Shown here one piece after another: positions 35,621-44,580 of a stretch of DNA of 64,000 nucleotides. The stretch comes from Clostridia bacterium (GTDB lineage Bacteria > Bacillota > Clostridia > Christensenellales > Borkfalkiaceae), in assembly GCA_017625565.1 (NCBI GenBank), contig JAGAKN010000020.1, positions 1 through 64,000 on the forward strand, in the 5' to 3' direction. The notes below the pieces were generated by a model. That model was not told where the DNA came from and did no database searches. It saw nothing but the letters and a program-made list of their open reading frames with translations. Numbering within the stretch: the stretch's first letter is position 1; each line of letters opens with the position of its first letter. A program made the position numbers and the translations under genes.

Positions 35621-37996
35621 CTAACGTATTTTTACAATCGTCACACCCGTTTCGCCTTCGCCGTATTTCCCCAGGCGATATTCCGCCACGTTTCTATGCG
35701 AACGCAAAAATTCGTGAATCCCGGCGCGGAGTTTCCCCGTCCCAACCCCGTGCACAATACGGACTTCTTCCAAATTCGAAAGCACGGCAGAATCGATAAA
35801 TGCTTCCACGTCGGGCAAAGCTTCGAAAACCGTTTTCCCGATCACGTTGATTTCGAGCGTGGGAATCGGTTTTGGTGCTAACGTTTTGTTTACCTTAATT
35901 TTTTCCACTACTTTATTTTGCGTATTTTTTGCGGAAATTACCATCGCCAAATCGGAAATTTTACAACGGGTGCGGATACTACCGCAAAGAATTTCCACTT
36001 CGCCCTTTTTCGAGCGGATATTCTCCACAATCCCTTCTTGAGAAAGGCGTTTACAATATACTTTATCTCCGATTTTTAATTTCGCAAGATCCACGGTCGC
36101 GTATTCCGTAAAGCTATCTGAAGATTTTTCGTTCGCATCGTACGCTTTATCCGACAAGCGGTTCTTTAACGTCCGAGCCTTAATCAAATCGGCTTCCGAT
36201 AAGACGTCTTGTTTGAAAATATTTTCCATTTCTTCAAGCAACGTTTCCGCTTCGGCGGTTCTCTCGTTGATAATACGACGGGATTCCGCTTTCGCCGACG
36301 TATAAAGCTTTTCCCGTTCCCAGTCAAGTTTTTCTCTCTCTCGCTCTAAAGAGCGCAATTTTTCCTGCCATTCGGCTTTCAAACGGTTGTTTTCCCGTAG
36401 AATCTCGTCGGCTTGAATACGACTGGCTTCCGCATTACGTACAATGTTTTCAAAGCGTTGCGCGTCTTGCGATAAATTCCCGAGGGCTTCGTTTAAAATA
36501 CTCTCTTTTAAGCCCAACCGTCGAGAAATCCCAAGCGCATTACTCGATCCAGGCAACCCGATTTTCATGACGTACAAGGGACGCAACGTGTCCGCGTCGA
36601 ATTCCATACAAGCATTTTCAATCCCGTCGGTGGAAAAAGCAAATTCCTTTAACGAAGTATAATGCGTTGTCACAACACCCGTACAGCCTTTCTTTAATAA
36701 ATACGAAACAATGGCTTTCGCAAGCGCTTGTCCTTCTTCGGGGTCAGTCCCACCTCCGAGCTCGTCAATTAATACCAAACTCTTTTCGTTGGCATGATTG
36801 ACGATATCGATAATGTTGGTTATATGCGAAGAGAATGTAGACAAACTCTCTTCGATACTCTGCGCGTCGCCTACGTCGCAATAAATTTCGTCAAACGTTG
36901 AAACGGTGGCCCGTTTCGCGGGCAAAAACAATCCGCACATCGCCATCAAGCAAAACAACCCGACCATCTTTAAAGAAACCGTCTTACCGCCCGTATTCGG
37001 ACCGCTAATCAATAAAAACCGATACGTTTTCCCAAGAGCAAGACTGACGGGTACGACTTGTTTTCTATCAATTAACGGGTGTCTACCCATCTCCACGGAA
37101 ATTTCCCCAACGCCGTTGATTTCAGGCTTTACACAAGCATTTTTATAAGCGTATTCCGCGCGGGCATAAGCACAATCCATCTCTTCCAGCGTTTGAATAT
37201 CCCGTTGTAATTCTTCCGACATAAAACCTACGCGACGGGAAAGCTCTCCTAAAATCCGTTCGATCTCTTCTTTTTCATCAATGGCAAGCGAACGGAGTTC
37301 GTTGTTCATTTCCAAGACTTCTTCAGGCTCGATAAAAAAAGTAGCGCCACTTGATGAACGGTCGTGGATAAAGCCTTTCACGTTGCGTTTATACTCCGCG
37401 CGAACGGGCAAAACGTAGCGATTATCACGCATCGTGATGATACCGTCTTGTAAATATTTTGCTTCGTCCCCCGATAAATATTCGGATAAACGGGTGCGGA
37501 TCCGCTCGTTCAACAGGCGAATTTCACGACGTACGGAATACAATTTATCGCTTGCGTAATCGCTGATTTCCGTTTCGCTTAAAATTTTCGTCCGAATATC
37601 GTCTTCCAAATGTTCGTCGTAATATAACCGATCGGCAAAATCCCGAAAAATACGGATTTCGTCGTCTGTAATCCCTACGATACTCGTCCTTGCAATCCGT
37701 GTGGAGCGCAACAAATTTTCTGCCATTAACAGCTCTCCACAAGTCAAAGGCGAGCCTTTTTTTGCCCGACCGAGCTCGTCGGAAAAGGGCGGAAAATATT
37801 CCACTTTGGAAATCCCGTGCGTAAAGAGTAGTTTTACCCCTTCTTCCGTCGTATTTAAGCGTTTTTTTACTTCCGCGACGACCGCAGACGGTCGCGTTTC
37901 GCGCAAACGGGTTTTACTGCCGTCTAACACCGCGTATTCGGCAGTAAGCGCTAAAATTTTATTCAGTTCCGTTTTTTCAATAGCTCTTTGGTTCAT
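35621..37996 (-). CDS. mutS2: Endonuclease MutS2
   Basis: This 791-residue protein lacks the mismatch-reading domain of MutS and has the MutS2 layout: core helices, an ATPase with GPNTGGKTVSLKMVGL (Walker A) and VLIDELGGGTDPEEGQALAKA, a long coiled coil (about 510-600) and a C-terminal Smr nuclease domain (LEINVIG and VRIVHGVGTGKLRAGI). MutS2 acts on recombination intermediates and, in Bacillota, on collided ribosomes. A GGGGAAAGA site precedes the ATG. It is co-directional with the U32 peptidase gene just upstream. Confidence 0.96.
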   Translation of the reverse strand: MNQRAIEKTELNKILALTAEYAVLDGSKTRLRETRPSAVVAEVKKRLNTTEEGVKLLFTHGISKVEYFPPFSDELGRAKKGSPLTCGELLMAENLLRSTRIARTSIVGITDDEIRIFRDFADRLYYDEHLEDDIRTKILSETEISDYASDKLYSVRREIRLLNERIRTRLSEYLSGDEAKYLQDGIITMRDNRYVLPVRAEYKRNVKGFIHDRSSSGATFFIEPEEVLEMNNELRSLAIDEKEEIERILGELSRRVGFMSEELQRDIQTLEEMDCAYARAEYAYKNACVKPEINGVGEISVEMGRHPLIDRKQVVPVSLALGKTYRFLLISGPNTGGKTVSLKMVGLFCLMAMCGLFLPAKRATVSTFDEIYCDVGDAQSIEESLSTFSSHITNIIDIVNHANEKSLVLIDELGGGTDPEEGQALAKAIVSYLLKKGCTGVVTTHYTSLKEFAFSTDGIENACMEFDADTLRPLYVMKIGLPGSSNALGISRRLGLKESILNEALGNLSQDAQRFENIVRNAEASRIQADEILRENNRLKAEWQEKLRSLEREREKLDWEREKLYTSAKAESRRIINERTAEAETLLEEMENIFKQDVLSEADLIKARTLKNRLSDKAYDANEKSSDSFTEYATVDLAKLKIGDKVYCKRLSQEGIVENIRSKKGEVEILCGSIRTRCKISDLAMVISAKNTQNKVVEKIKVNKTLAPKPIPTLEINVIGKTVFEALPDVEAFIDSAVLSNLEEVRIVHGVGTGKLRAGIHEFLRSHRNVAEYRLGKYGEGETGVTIVKIR

Positions 37997-38006
37997 TCTT
38001 TCCCCT

Positions 38007-40217
38007 TTATAAAACTCCGCGATTGAAATGCCCGAACGTGCGTTGTGGATACGCTTGTTTTTGCCTTTCTTCGTCGTCTTTTAACGCAAGCGCCTGCGAT
38101 AGATCTTGCGTTAACGTACAATCCAACAACTGCCCTGCGCCTATGACGCCACGCCCCACGAGCTTTGTGCAGTTGTACACTTCAAAACGGCAATTCCCCG
38201 CTCCGTCAAGGTATCGACGAACGGGAAACGCCCTGCCGTTTTCATCCGTCAACGTATACGTGGAACGCCGATCGCACAGCGAACAGGTTTTTCCAAACGG
38301 GCAATAGCATAAATCCATTAATTTCAAATCCCCACTCGATAAAACAAAGGCTTTTTCATGGATTAAGCAAGCGAGTTCCTTTTCGTTTGCTTCTTTGGAT
38401 AGCGTATAATAGGCGAGATTTTCTTCTTGTAATAATTCGTGGAGCGCCACTCGGTTGAGCAAGTTTAATCCTACCCCTGCAAAAATTTTCAAGCCGTGCG
38501 CTCTCGCAAAGACAATCCCTGCATAATTTTCCGTGAACACGCCGTCGAAGGTACATTCTAAAAGCATTTTCTCAAGCGATTTCTCGTCCGCGCTAGTACA
38601 AAACGGCGGATAATATAAGTATTTTTCAAAGGTTGCGTTTTGAAAACCGTTCGGAACGGATGCCGAGTAATCGTTCGGCTTATAGACGGCAATATCCACC
38701 GCCACGTCTTGAAAATCCGAAACAATCATCGCCGTTTTTTTGTTTTCGCCCGTCCTTTTCACCGTCGGGATTTCCGCAAACGAATATTCTTTATGCCCGT
38801 TTTTTGCAACCGTTTCGGATAACCTTTTATAAAATTCTCTACGAAAGGCGTTTAAGACGGATTTTGCAACGAATACGTCTTTGCTTAATTGCACGTCGGA
38901 AAAGCTTACTTCGATCGGTAAGCCGTCCGTTTTTAAAAAACAACTTTCCAACTCTTCTTTCGTCAAGGCTCTACCCGTCGCCTGTTGTAATTTTTCCGCG
39001 GAATAGACTTGCACGCCATTACATTCCGCCAGTGCGTACTCACCCGTTTGGAAAGTGAGTTTCACGGAAACGCTACCCCTTTTTCTCGCTGAAAGCACCC
39101 GAGCGTTGACCGCGGTATCCGTCGTGATAAACACCCCGTCGCCGTTTTTTAAACGAGTTTTCGAAAAGAGATAAAATCCCTTTCCTGTCGTTTTTTCTAC
39201 CGTTCCACCACCGACTTCCAAGCCACCGCGTAAAACTTTGAACGCGTCGTTTTGCAACGGAGAAAAACGCGTTTCTACGAAATATTTTCCGCTCACGACT
39301 TTCACCACGCCGACTTTTTCGCCGATATGACCTTGTACCGACGTCGATAGAAAGCGTTTATCTTGCCCAAACGCAAGCCCTTTGGTATAATTTCCACGAT
39401 TATACGTACGTTTTAAATCGGAAAGCGCAAGCGTGTTATTTCCCATTCCGTCCAGCAAACCGCGATAATAGCGCACCGCCGCGCCAACGTATTCCGCGCG
39501 ACGCATTCTGCCTTCGATTTTGAAGGAAACAACCCCTGCTTCGATGAGCTTTTGAATATCTTCCCCCACACAAAGATCGGATAAGGACAACGCGTACGTT
39601 TTTTCCGTATTCCCGTTCCGATCGTAAGCGTAAAGCTTTCGACAGGGTTGCTTACATCTCCCACGATTACCGCTATTTCCACCGACGAAAGACGAAAAAT
39701 AGCATTGTCCAGAAAAACACGTGCAAAGCGCGCCTTGCACGAATACTTCCGTTTCGATAATCTTCGTAATTTTTGCAATTTCTGCAATCGGAGTTTCACG
39801 CGCTAATATGACACGGGAAAATCCGCACTCTTTTGCAAACGTCGCACCGTTTACCGAGCAAATCCCTGCTTGCGTACTCGCATGTAAAATGATCTCAGGA
39901 TACCGTTTTGAAATATATTTCCCCAATAAAAGATCCTGCAAAATGATCGCGTCTACGCCTGTATTCCAAACAAAGAACAAGGTTTTGAGAAATTCGGAAA
40001 ATTCCTGATCTTTCACGACGGTATTCATCGCAACGTAGACTTTTACCCCGCAAAAATGCGCCCTTTCAATGATGGCGCAAAGCGCCTCCCCGTCAAAGTT
40101 CTCTGCACTTTGACGGGCTGAAAAGGCGTTGTATCCTAAATAGATCGCGTTTGCGCCGTTGTTGATGGCAACGTCCGCGCAAAGCGCATTCCCTGCAGGG
40201 GCTAATATCTCTAACAT
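38007..40217 (-). CDS. U32 family peptidase / RlhA-TrhP-like protein
   Basis: This 736-residue protein has the U32 core: LEILAPAGN at the N-terminus, HASTQAGICSVNGATFAKECGFSRVILARE (about 122-151), EVFVQGALCTCFSGQCYFSS and the Cys cluster GNRGRCKQPCRKLY, which in related RlhA/TrhP proteins binds iron-sulfur and supports RNA hydroxylation. The extended C-terminal half, with a further Cys group (CYCPFGKTCSLCDRR), is typical of the long form in Clostridia. Despite the peptidase name, a role in tRNA or rRNA hydroxylation is likely from family knowledge. Confidence 0.88.
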   Translation of the reverse strand: MLEILAPAGNALCADVAINNGANAIYLGYNAFSARQSAENFDGEALCAIIERAHFCGVKVYVAMNTVVKDQEFSEFLKTLFFVWNTGVDAIILQDLLLGKYISKRYPEIILHASTQAGICSVNGATFAKECGFSRVILARETPIAEIAKITKIIETEVFVQGALCTCFSGQCYFSSFVGGNSGNRGRCKQPCRKLYAYDRNGNTEKTYALSLSDLCVGEDIQKLIEAGVVSFKIEGRMRRAEYVGAAVRYYRGLLDGMGNNTLALSDLKRTYNRGNYTKGLAFGQDKRFLSTSVQGHIGEKVGVVKVVSGKYFVETRFSPLQNDAFKVLRGGLEVGGGTVEKTTGKGFYLFSKTRLKNGDGVFITTDTAVNARVLSARKRGSVSVKLTFQTGEYALAECNGVQVYSAEKLQQATGRALTKEELESCFLKTDGLPIEVSFSDVQLSKDVFVAKSVLNAFRREFYKRLSETVAKNGHKEYSFAEIPTVKRTGENKKTAMIVSDFQDVAVDIAVYKPNDYSASVPNGFQNATFEKYLYYPPFCTSADEKSLEKMLLECTFDGVFTENYAGIVFARAHGLKIFAGVGLNLLNRVALHELLQEENLAYYTLSKEANEKELACLIHEKAFVLSSGDLKLMDLCYCPFGKTCSLCDRRSTYTLTDENGRAFPVRRYLDGAGNCRFEVYNCTKLVGRGVIGAGQLLDCTLTQDLSQALALKDDEERQKQAYPQRTFGHFNRGVL

Positions 40218-40224
40218 CTTTTGT

Positions 40225-41148
40225 TTATCTACCTATGCTACGTGTAATTAATTCTTCCGAAGCGTCGTATCCCATACTCTTTAAGCGGAAATTACGCGCC
40301 GCGACTTCGATAATAATGGCAAGGTTTCTACCAGGGCTGACGGGAATCGTCAATTTCGGCACTTTGATCCCAAAATACGTAGCAGACGAAAGCTCGTCCC
40401 CGATCCGATCGTATTCTTTGCCCTGTTGCCAATTTTCCAACTGAATAATCAACTGAATTTTCTTTTCGTCCAAGACTGATCCCGAACCGTACATACTCTT
40501 AACGTTGATAATCCCAATCCCTCGAAGTTCCATAAAATAACGGATAATATCGGGCGCCGTTCCGTAGAGTTCGTTGGCGATTTCTTTGATGATGACGCTA
40601 TCGTCCGCAATAAGACGGTGACCGCGTTTAATAAGCTCCATGGCGGTTTCACTCTTCCCGACGCCACTTTTTCCCGTCAACAAAATCCCCACGCCGAATA
40701 CTTCCATCAATACGCCGTGTTCGTTTAAAGACGGCGCAAGCAAGCGGTTTAAATAAATATACAAATCGCTCATTAAGTCGGTGGTGATTTTCGGGCTACG
40801 GAAAATCGGACAAGCAACCTTTTTCGCCTCGTCAACAAGTTCCGGCAAAGCAGGCAAATCACGGCTTAAAATGATACAAGGCAGTTCCCCGTAAGAAAAT
40901 AACGGAGCAATTTTTGCAACGCGTTCTTCCGACGTAAAACTGCGCAAATACTCGTATTCGGATAACCCCAAAAGAATAATTCTCCGCGCGTCAAAATACT
41001 GGAAAAAACCGCCTGCAAGTTGTAAGCCAGGGCGTTCCACGCTCATACTCGCAAGGGTGACAACCCCACGTCCCGTGTATACGATCTCCAAATTTAAATC
41101 GGAAACGAATTTATCTAACATTACGCTTTGCGTCACTTGACCGTTCAT
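40225..41148 (-). CDS. hprK: HPr kinase/phosphorylase
   Basis: The protein is 307 residues from ATG 41148, which overlaps the end of the upstream HAD gene and has AAAGGTG upstream; a GTG at 41154 is possible. It has the P-loop GKSGVGKSETAMELIKRGH (about 150-168), the HprK signature MELRGIGIINVKSMYG and the C-terminal domain. It phosphorylates and dephosphorylates Ser46 of HPr, the central switch of carbon catabolite control in Bacillota. This indicates that CcpA-type regulation exists in this organism. Confidence 0.95.
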   Translation of the reverse strand: MNGQVTQSVMLDKFVSDLNLEIVYTGRGVVTLASMSVERPGLQLAGGFFQYFDARRIILLGLSEYEYLRSFTSEERVAKIAPLFSYGELPCIILSRDLPALPELVDEAKKVACPIFRSPKITTDLMSDLYIYLNRLLAPSLNEHGVLMEVFGVGILLTGKSGVGKSETAMELIKRGHRLIADDSVIIKEIANELYGTAPDIIRYFMELRGIGIINVKSMYGSGSVLDEKKIQLIIQLENWQQGKEYDRIGDELSSATYFGIKVPKLTIPVSPGRNLAIIIEVAARNFRLKSMGYDASEELITRSIGR

Positions 41149-41984
41149 TTGCACACCTTTTCATACGCATATTTTTCTATCATATTCGCCACCCCGTCTT
41201 GATCGTTTGTATCGTCAAGCACGACGGCTTTCGGATGATTCTTTAATCCGTCGGTGGCGTTTTGCATTGCGAAACCCAACCCCGCCCGTTCAAGCATCGG
41301 AATATCGTTGTTTTGATCTCCGATCGCAATCGTTTCGGAAAGCGGAATGCCGTAGTAGTCGGCAATAAATTCTAACGCAGTACCTTTGGAATGGCTTTTG
41401 TTGCAAAATTCAATAAACTTACTCGAACTCGTCGTCACGTAAAACTCTTTTCCGAACTCGTCACTCAGCAACGAGAAAAAACGTTGTTGTTCGCTGGGAT
41501 CTACACTCAATAAAATTTTCGAAGTGGTATAGCCCGTTTCTCGTAAAAATTGTGAAATGGTTTTCGGGGCGACTACCTTTCCTTTATTCGGTTCGTGTTT
41601 GGCATAATAAGCAAACCATTCCCCTGCAAAATTCGCAAAAAATTTTCCGTCATGGAAAACTTGGAAGTAGACACCTAAACGCTCTAAAAACTCAGAAATT
41701 CGGATTGCGTCCGCGTTCGATATGCCTTGATCCAAAACGGTTTCTCCCGTTTCTAAATCCAAAATCAAACCGCCTTGGAAACAGGAAATAAGCCCTTTTA
41801 ATCCGAGTTGCTTTGCATAATGCAACGTCGACGGGAGCATACGCCCCGTTGAAAGGACAAAGCGACCGCCGTTTTCTACGTAGCGCTTGACCGTCAAGAG
41901 TGTTTTTTCGGAAATGTTTTTATTTTTATCTAACAACGTTCCATCTAAGTCGGAAACGATTAATTTGTATTTTATCTTTTGCAT
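41145..41984 (-). CDS. Cof-type HAD hydrolase
   Basis: This 279-residue HAD-IIB/Cof protein has motif I LIVSDLDGTLLDKN (about 8-21), motif II VLSTGRML, and motif IV with AIGDQNNDIPMLERAG. A C2 cap domain lies between motifs II and III. Such enzymes dephosphorylate sugar phosphates or flavin/pyridoxal phosphates with broad specificity. Its end overlaps the hprK start by four bases, so the two are translationally coupled. The specific substrate is not determined. Confidence 0.9.
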   Translation of the reverse strand: MQKIKYKLIVSDLDGTLLDKNKNISEKTLLTVKRYVENGGRFVLSTGRMLPSTLHYAKQLGLKGLISCFQGGLILDLETGETVLDQGISNADAIRISEFLERLGVYFQVFHDGKFFANFAGEWFAYYAKHEPNKGKVVAPKTISQFLRETGYTTSKILLSVDPSEQQRFFSLLSDEFGKEFYVTTSSSKFIEFCNKSHSKGTALEFIADYYGIPLSETIAIGDQNNDIPMLERAGLGFAMQNATDGLKNHPKAVVLDDTNDQDGVANMIEKYAYEKVCK

Positions 41985-42010
41985 AAGCTCTCCTTTATCG
42001 CAAGCGCATT

Positions 42011-43819
42011 TTAAATTTCTTCTTTAAAATACTTATAAATTACTTGCGCTAATTTCTCGCCGATTCCGTCTGCGGACGCCAACTCTTCTACACTCGCGCG
42101 CATAATCCGATCGATCGTACCGAATTTTTCCATCAACGCAATTTGTTTCTTTTTTCCGATTCCGTCGATTTCTTCTAACACCGACGCCAAATTCCGCTTG
42201 GAATGGATATTCCGAAAATAAGTGATCGCGAAACGGTGTGCTTCGTCGCGTAAACGCTGTAAAACCTTCAACGCGTAATCCCGATGGTCGAGCCGTATAC
42301 TCTCCGTCGCCGATAACGTGAAAATTTCTTCTTCGCGCTCGGCAAGAGAAATGAGTTCGATATCGTCAATCCCCGCTTCGTCAAATACTTTCTTTACCGC
42401 CGAGAGTTGTCCTTTTCCCCCGTCGATCACAATCAAATCGGGTTTTGGGAAACGTTCTTCTTCGTCCGTGCCGAGCTTTGCCAAACGTCTACGCATCATC
42501 TCTTGATGGGAGGCATAATCATTAGCGCCTTCCACCGTTTTTATCTTAAAACGACGATAACTGCTACGGTCGGCTTCGCCGTCCATAAAGACTACCATCG
42601 AGCCGACTTTATCCACTCCGCTTATGTTGGAAATATCATAGCATTCCATACGCTTGGGGTATTTTTTTAACCCCAACAGGCTCTGCAAGCGCTGGCAAGC
42701 ATTTTTCGTCATATCGTCTTTATGCTTGATTTTATCAATCGATTTTGACAAATAATCCACGGCGTTTTTCTCCGCCATATCCAAAAGTTGACGTTTGACA
42801 CCTTGTTTCGCCAAAACAATGTCTACCTTTTTGACGTATTTTTCTTTAAAATAACGCTCCAAAAGCGCCTTTTCGCACTCCCCTTGCGTGATAATTTCGT
42901 CAGGGAGTTCCCGCGTCGTATAGTATTGAATAATAAACGCCGTCAAAGCGTCTGCTTCCGTGAGCGAACAATCTTCCAACGCAAAATTACTGCTACCTTG
43001 CATAATTCCGCTACGGGTGACTAAGACGTTCACGGAAGAATACAAATAGTTGGTTTTCATCGCGATTACGTCCGCATTTAACGCGCGGTTGAGCGAAGTG
43101 ATCCGTTTGAGTTTTAACTTGGTAAGCATTTGCAATTTTTCGCGGTATTCCATTGCAAGCTCGAACTCTTCATTTTCGGCAAAACGGAGCATTTTTTCTT
43201 GTAAAACACTTTCCGCCTTTTCGTAATTTCCGTCCAAAAAAGCAAGCGTATCTTTGATGCGTTCGGCATACTCTTGCTTAGAGCAAACGTGCGCGCAGGG
43301 AGCAAGACACCTGCCTAAATGGTGAGCAAGGCAGGGCTTTTTGGGGGTTGCGCCGATCGCCGTCGAACACGTTCTTACGTTGAATACCATACCGATGATA
43401 TCCAAGATCTCCCCACAACGAACTCCACCCATAAACGGACCGAAGTACTTCCCGTCTTTTTTAATCTTTCTGGTAATGGATACGCGCGGAAATTCTTCCT
43501 TGGTATGCACCTTGATATACGGATACGTTTTGTCGTCTTTCAACAGGATATTGTACTTGGGCTTGTATTTCTTGATGAGATTGTTTTCTAACGCCAAAGC
43601 GTCGATTTCCGTTTGCGTGATTACGTAATAAAAATCCGCAATATGCTCCACCATCGCCGTCACCTTTTCAGGTTTTGCCGATGCGTGAAAATATTGTCGC
43701 ACTCTGTTTTTTAAAACGCGCGCTTTGCCGACGTAAATCACTACCCCGTCTTTGTCCAACATAACGTATACGCCCGGACTTTCGGGGAGCAGACTCAGTT
43801 TTGCCTTTAAATCTCCCAT
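42011..43819 (-). CDS. uvrC: Excinuclease ABC subunit C
   Basis: This 602-residue protein has all UvrC domains: GIY-YIG nuclease (GVYVMLDKDGVVIYVGKARVL, about 16-36), the UVR helix pair near 195-235, the RNase H-like C-terminal nuclease (PDLIVIDGGKGQLSAV) and tandem helix-hairpin-helix motifs at the end. It makes both incisions in nucleotide excision repair with UvrAB. The AGGAGTTGGA site overlaps the edge of a 10-bp palindrome in the leader. It is the first gene of the run uvrC-HAD-hprK. Confidence 0.97.
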   Translation of the reverse strand: MGDLKAKLSLLPESPGVYVMLDKDGVVIYVGKARVLKNRVRQYFHASAKPEKVTAMVEHIADFYYVITQTEIDALALENNLIKKYKPKYNILLKDDKTYPYIKVHTKEEFPRVSITRKIKKDGKYFGPFMGGVRCGEILDIIGMVFNVRTCSTAIGATPKKPCLAHHLGRCLAPCAHVCSKQEYAERIKDTLAFLDGNYEKAESVLQEKMLRFAENEEFELAMEYREKLQMLTKLKLKRITSLNRALNADVIAMKTNYLYSSVNVLVTRSGIMQGSSNFALEDCSLTEADALTAFIIQYYTTRELPDEIITQGECEKALLERYFKEKYVKKVDIVLAKQGVKRQLLDMAEKNAVDYLSKSIDKIKHKDDMTKNACQRLQSLLGLKKYPKRMECYDISNISGVDKVGSMVVFMDGEADRSSYRRFKIKTVEGANDYASHQEMMRRRLAKLGTDEEERFPKPDLIVIDGGKGQLSAVKKVFDEAGIDDIELISLAEREEEIFTLSATESIRLDHRDYALKVLQRLRDEAHRFAITYFRNIHSKRNLASVLEEIDGIGKKKQIALMEKFGTIDRIMRASVEELASADGIGEKLAQVIYKYFKEEI

Positions 43820-43828
43820 TCCAACTCC

Positions 43829-43849
43829 TATTTTCTTTAAAAGAAAATA
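43829..43849 (-). promoter_or_regulatory. Palindrome in the uvrC leader
   Basis: TATTTTCTTT and AAAGAAAATA are perfect 10-bp arms with a single central base. The palindrome touches the uvrC Shine-Dalgarno sequence and could be an operator or a translation-blocking hairpin. Confidence 0.45.
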
Positions 43850-43860
43850 TCCCGTTTATT

Positions 43861-43890
43861 ATTATATAACAATCTTGCAAATTTTGCAAG
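43861..43890 (-). promoter_or_regulatory. uvrC promoter TTGCAA-N17-TATAAT with overlapping palindrome
   Basis: On the minus strand, TTGCAA (43884-43889) and TATAAT (43861-43866) are separated by 17 bases. A perfect palindrome, CTTGCAAA-N-TTTGCAAG (43874-43890), covers the -35. Confidence 0.55.
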
Positions 43891-43931
43891 GAATTGAAAG
43901 GCTTTTTTACCCTTTATACGTAAAAAAACGA

Positions 43932-44270
43932 TTAGCAACCCAAAAATTCAACTCCCTTTAAAATGACGTCGTTGACCGCATCGTTTGCAAGAGAATAAAA
44001 AACGATTTTCCCTTGACGGCAACTCTTGACGATCCCTGCGCTTTTTAAAAAACGCAGTTGGTGTGAGACCGTCGTTTGATTGATATCGAGTATTCTCGAA
44101 AGATCGGTCACGCAAAGCTCGCTAATCGCCAACGCCGACAAGATTTTAATGCGCGTATAATCGGCAAAAACAGAAAAAAAGCAAACTACCCCTTCTAAGA
44201 TATCCCCTTGCGGAACGTAATCTTCGATTAGGCTTTGCGTTCGCTTGTCCAATAATAACATTTGCGCCAT
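43932..44270 (-). CDS. ArsR/SmtB family metal-responsive repressor
   Basis: The protein is 112 residues from ATG 44270, chosen for the GGAGGATATACAT site; the frame extends to 44321. Winged-helix core: YTRIKILSALAISELCVTDLSRILDINQTTVSHQLRFLKSAGIV. A single Cys in ELCVTDL corresponds to the alpha3 metal-site region of ArsR/CadC, where two Cys are usual, and a second Cys is the C-terminal residue. It lies directly downstream of copA on the same strand, so it may regulate metal export. Copper operons more often use CsoR or CopY, so the metal sensed is uncertain. Confidence 0.85.
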   Translation of the reverse strand: MAQMLLLDKRTQSLIEDYVPQGDILEGVVCFFSVFADYTRIKILSALAISELCVTDLSRILDINQTTVSHQLRFLKSAGIVKSCRQGKIVFYSLANDAVNDVILKGVEFLGC

Positions 44271-44370
44271 ATGTATATCCTCCAATATGTTTTCTTGGGA
44301 ATATGATAACATAAGGCGCAAACCGTTTTCTGTATCATTTTGTCTTATCCGTTGTATTTTTGTCGCTTCG

Positions 44371-44580
44371 TTAGAAAATTTTTATTACTTCATACCCCGC
44401 TTCCGTCACCGCCGAGATCATGGCTTCTTCTAAACCGTCTTTCGACGTTTCCACCATCGCCGTCTTTTTCTTTAAATTGACTTCCACCGAGAGCACGCCG
44501 TCTACGCCCGACAAAGCCTTATTTACGTGCGCTACGCAACGTTGACACATCATTCCGTCGATTTTTAACGTCTTTTTCAT
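44371..44580 (-). CDS. Possible internally initiated CopZ-like copper chaperone
   Basis: An in-frame ATG at 44580 inside copA is preceded by AAAAGGAGAATACAACT, a strong ribosome binding site with suitable spacing. Initiation there would give a 69-residue single HMA domain protein (GMMCQRC metal site), the size and sequence class of CopZ. The same region is also the C-terminal domain of CopA. Production of both forms is inference. Confidence 0.5.
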   Translation of the reverse strand: MKKTLKIDGMMCQRCVAHVNKALSGVDGVLSVEVNLKKKTAMVETSKDGLEEAMISAVTEAGYEVIKIF

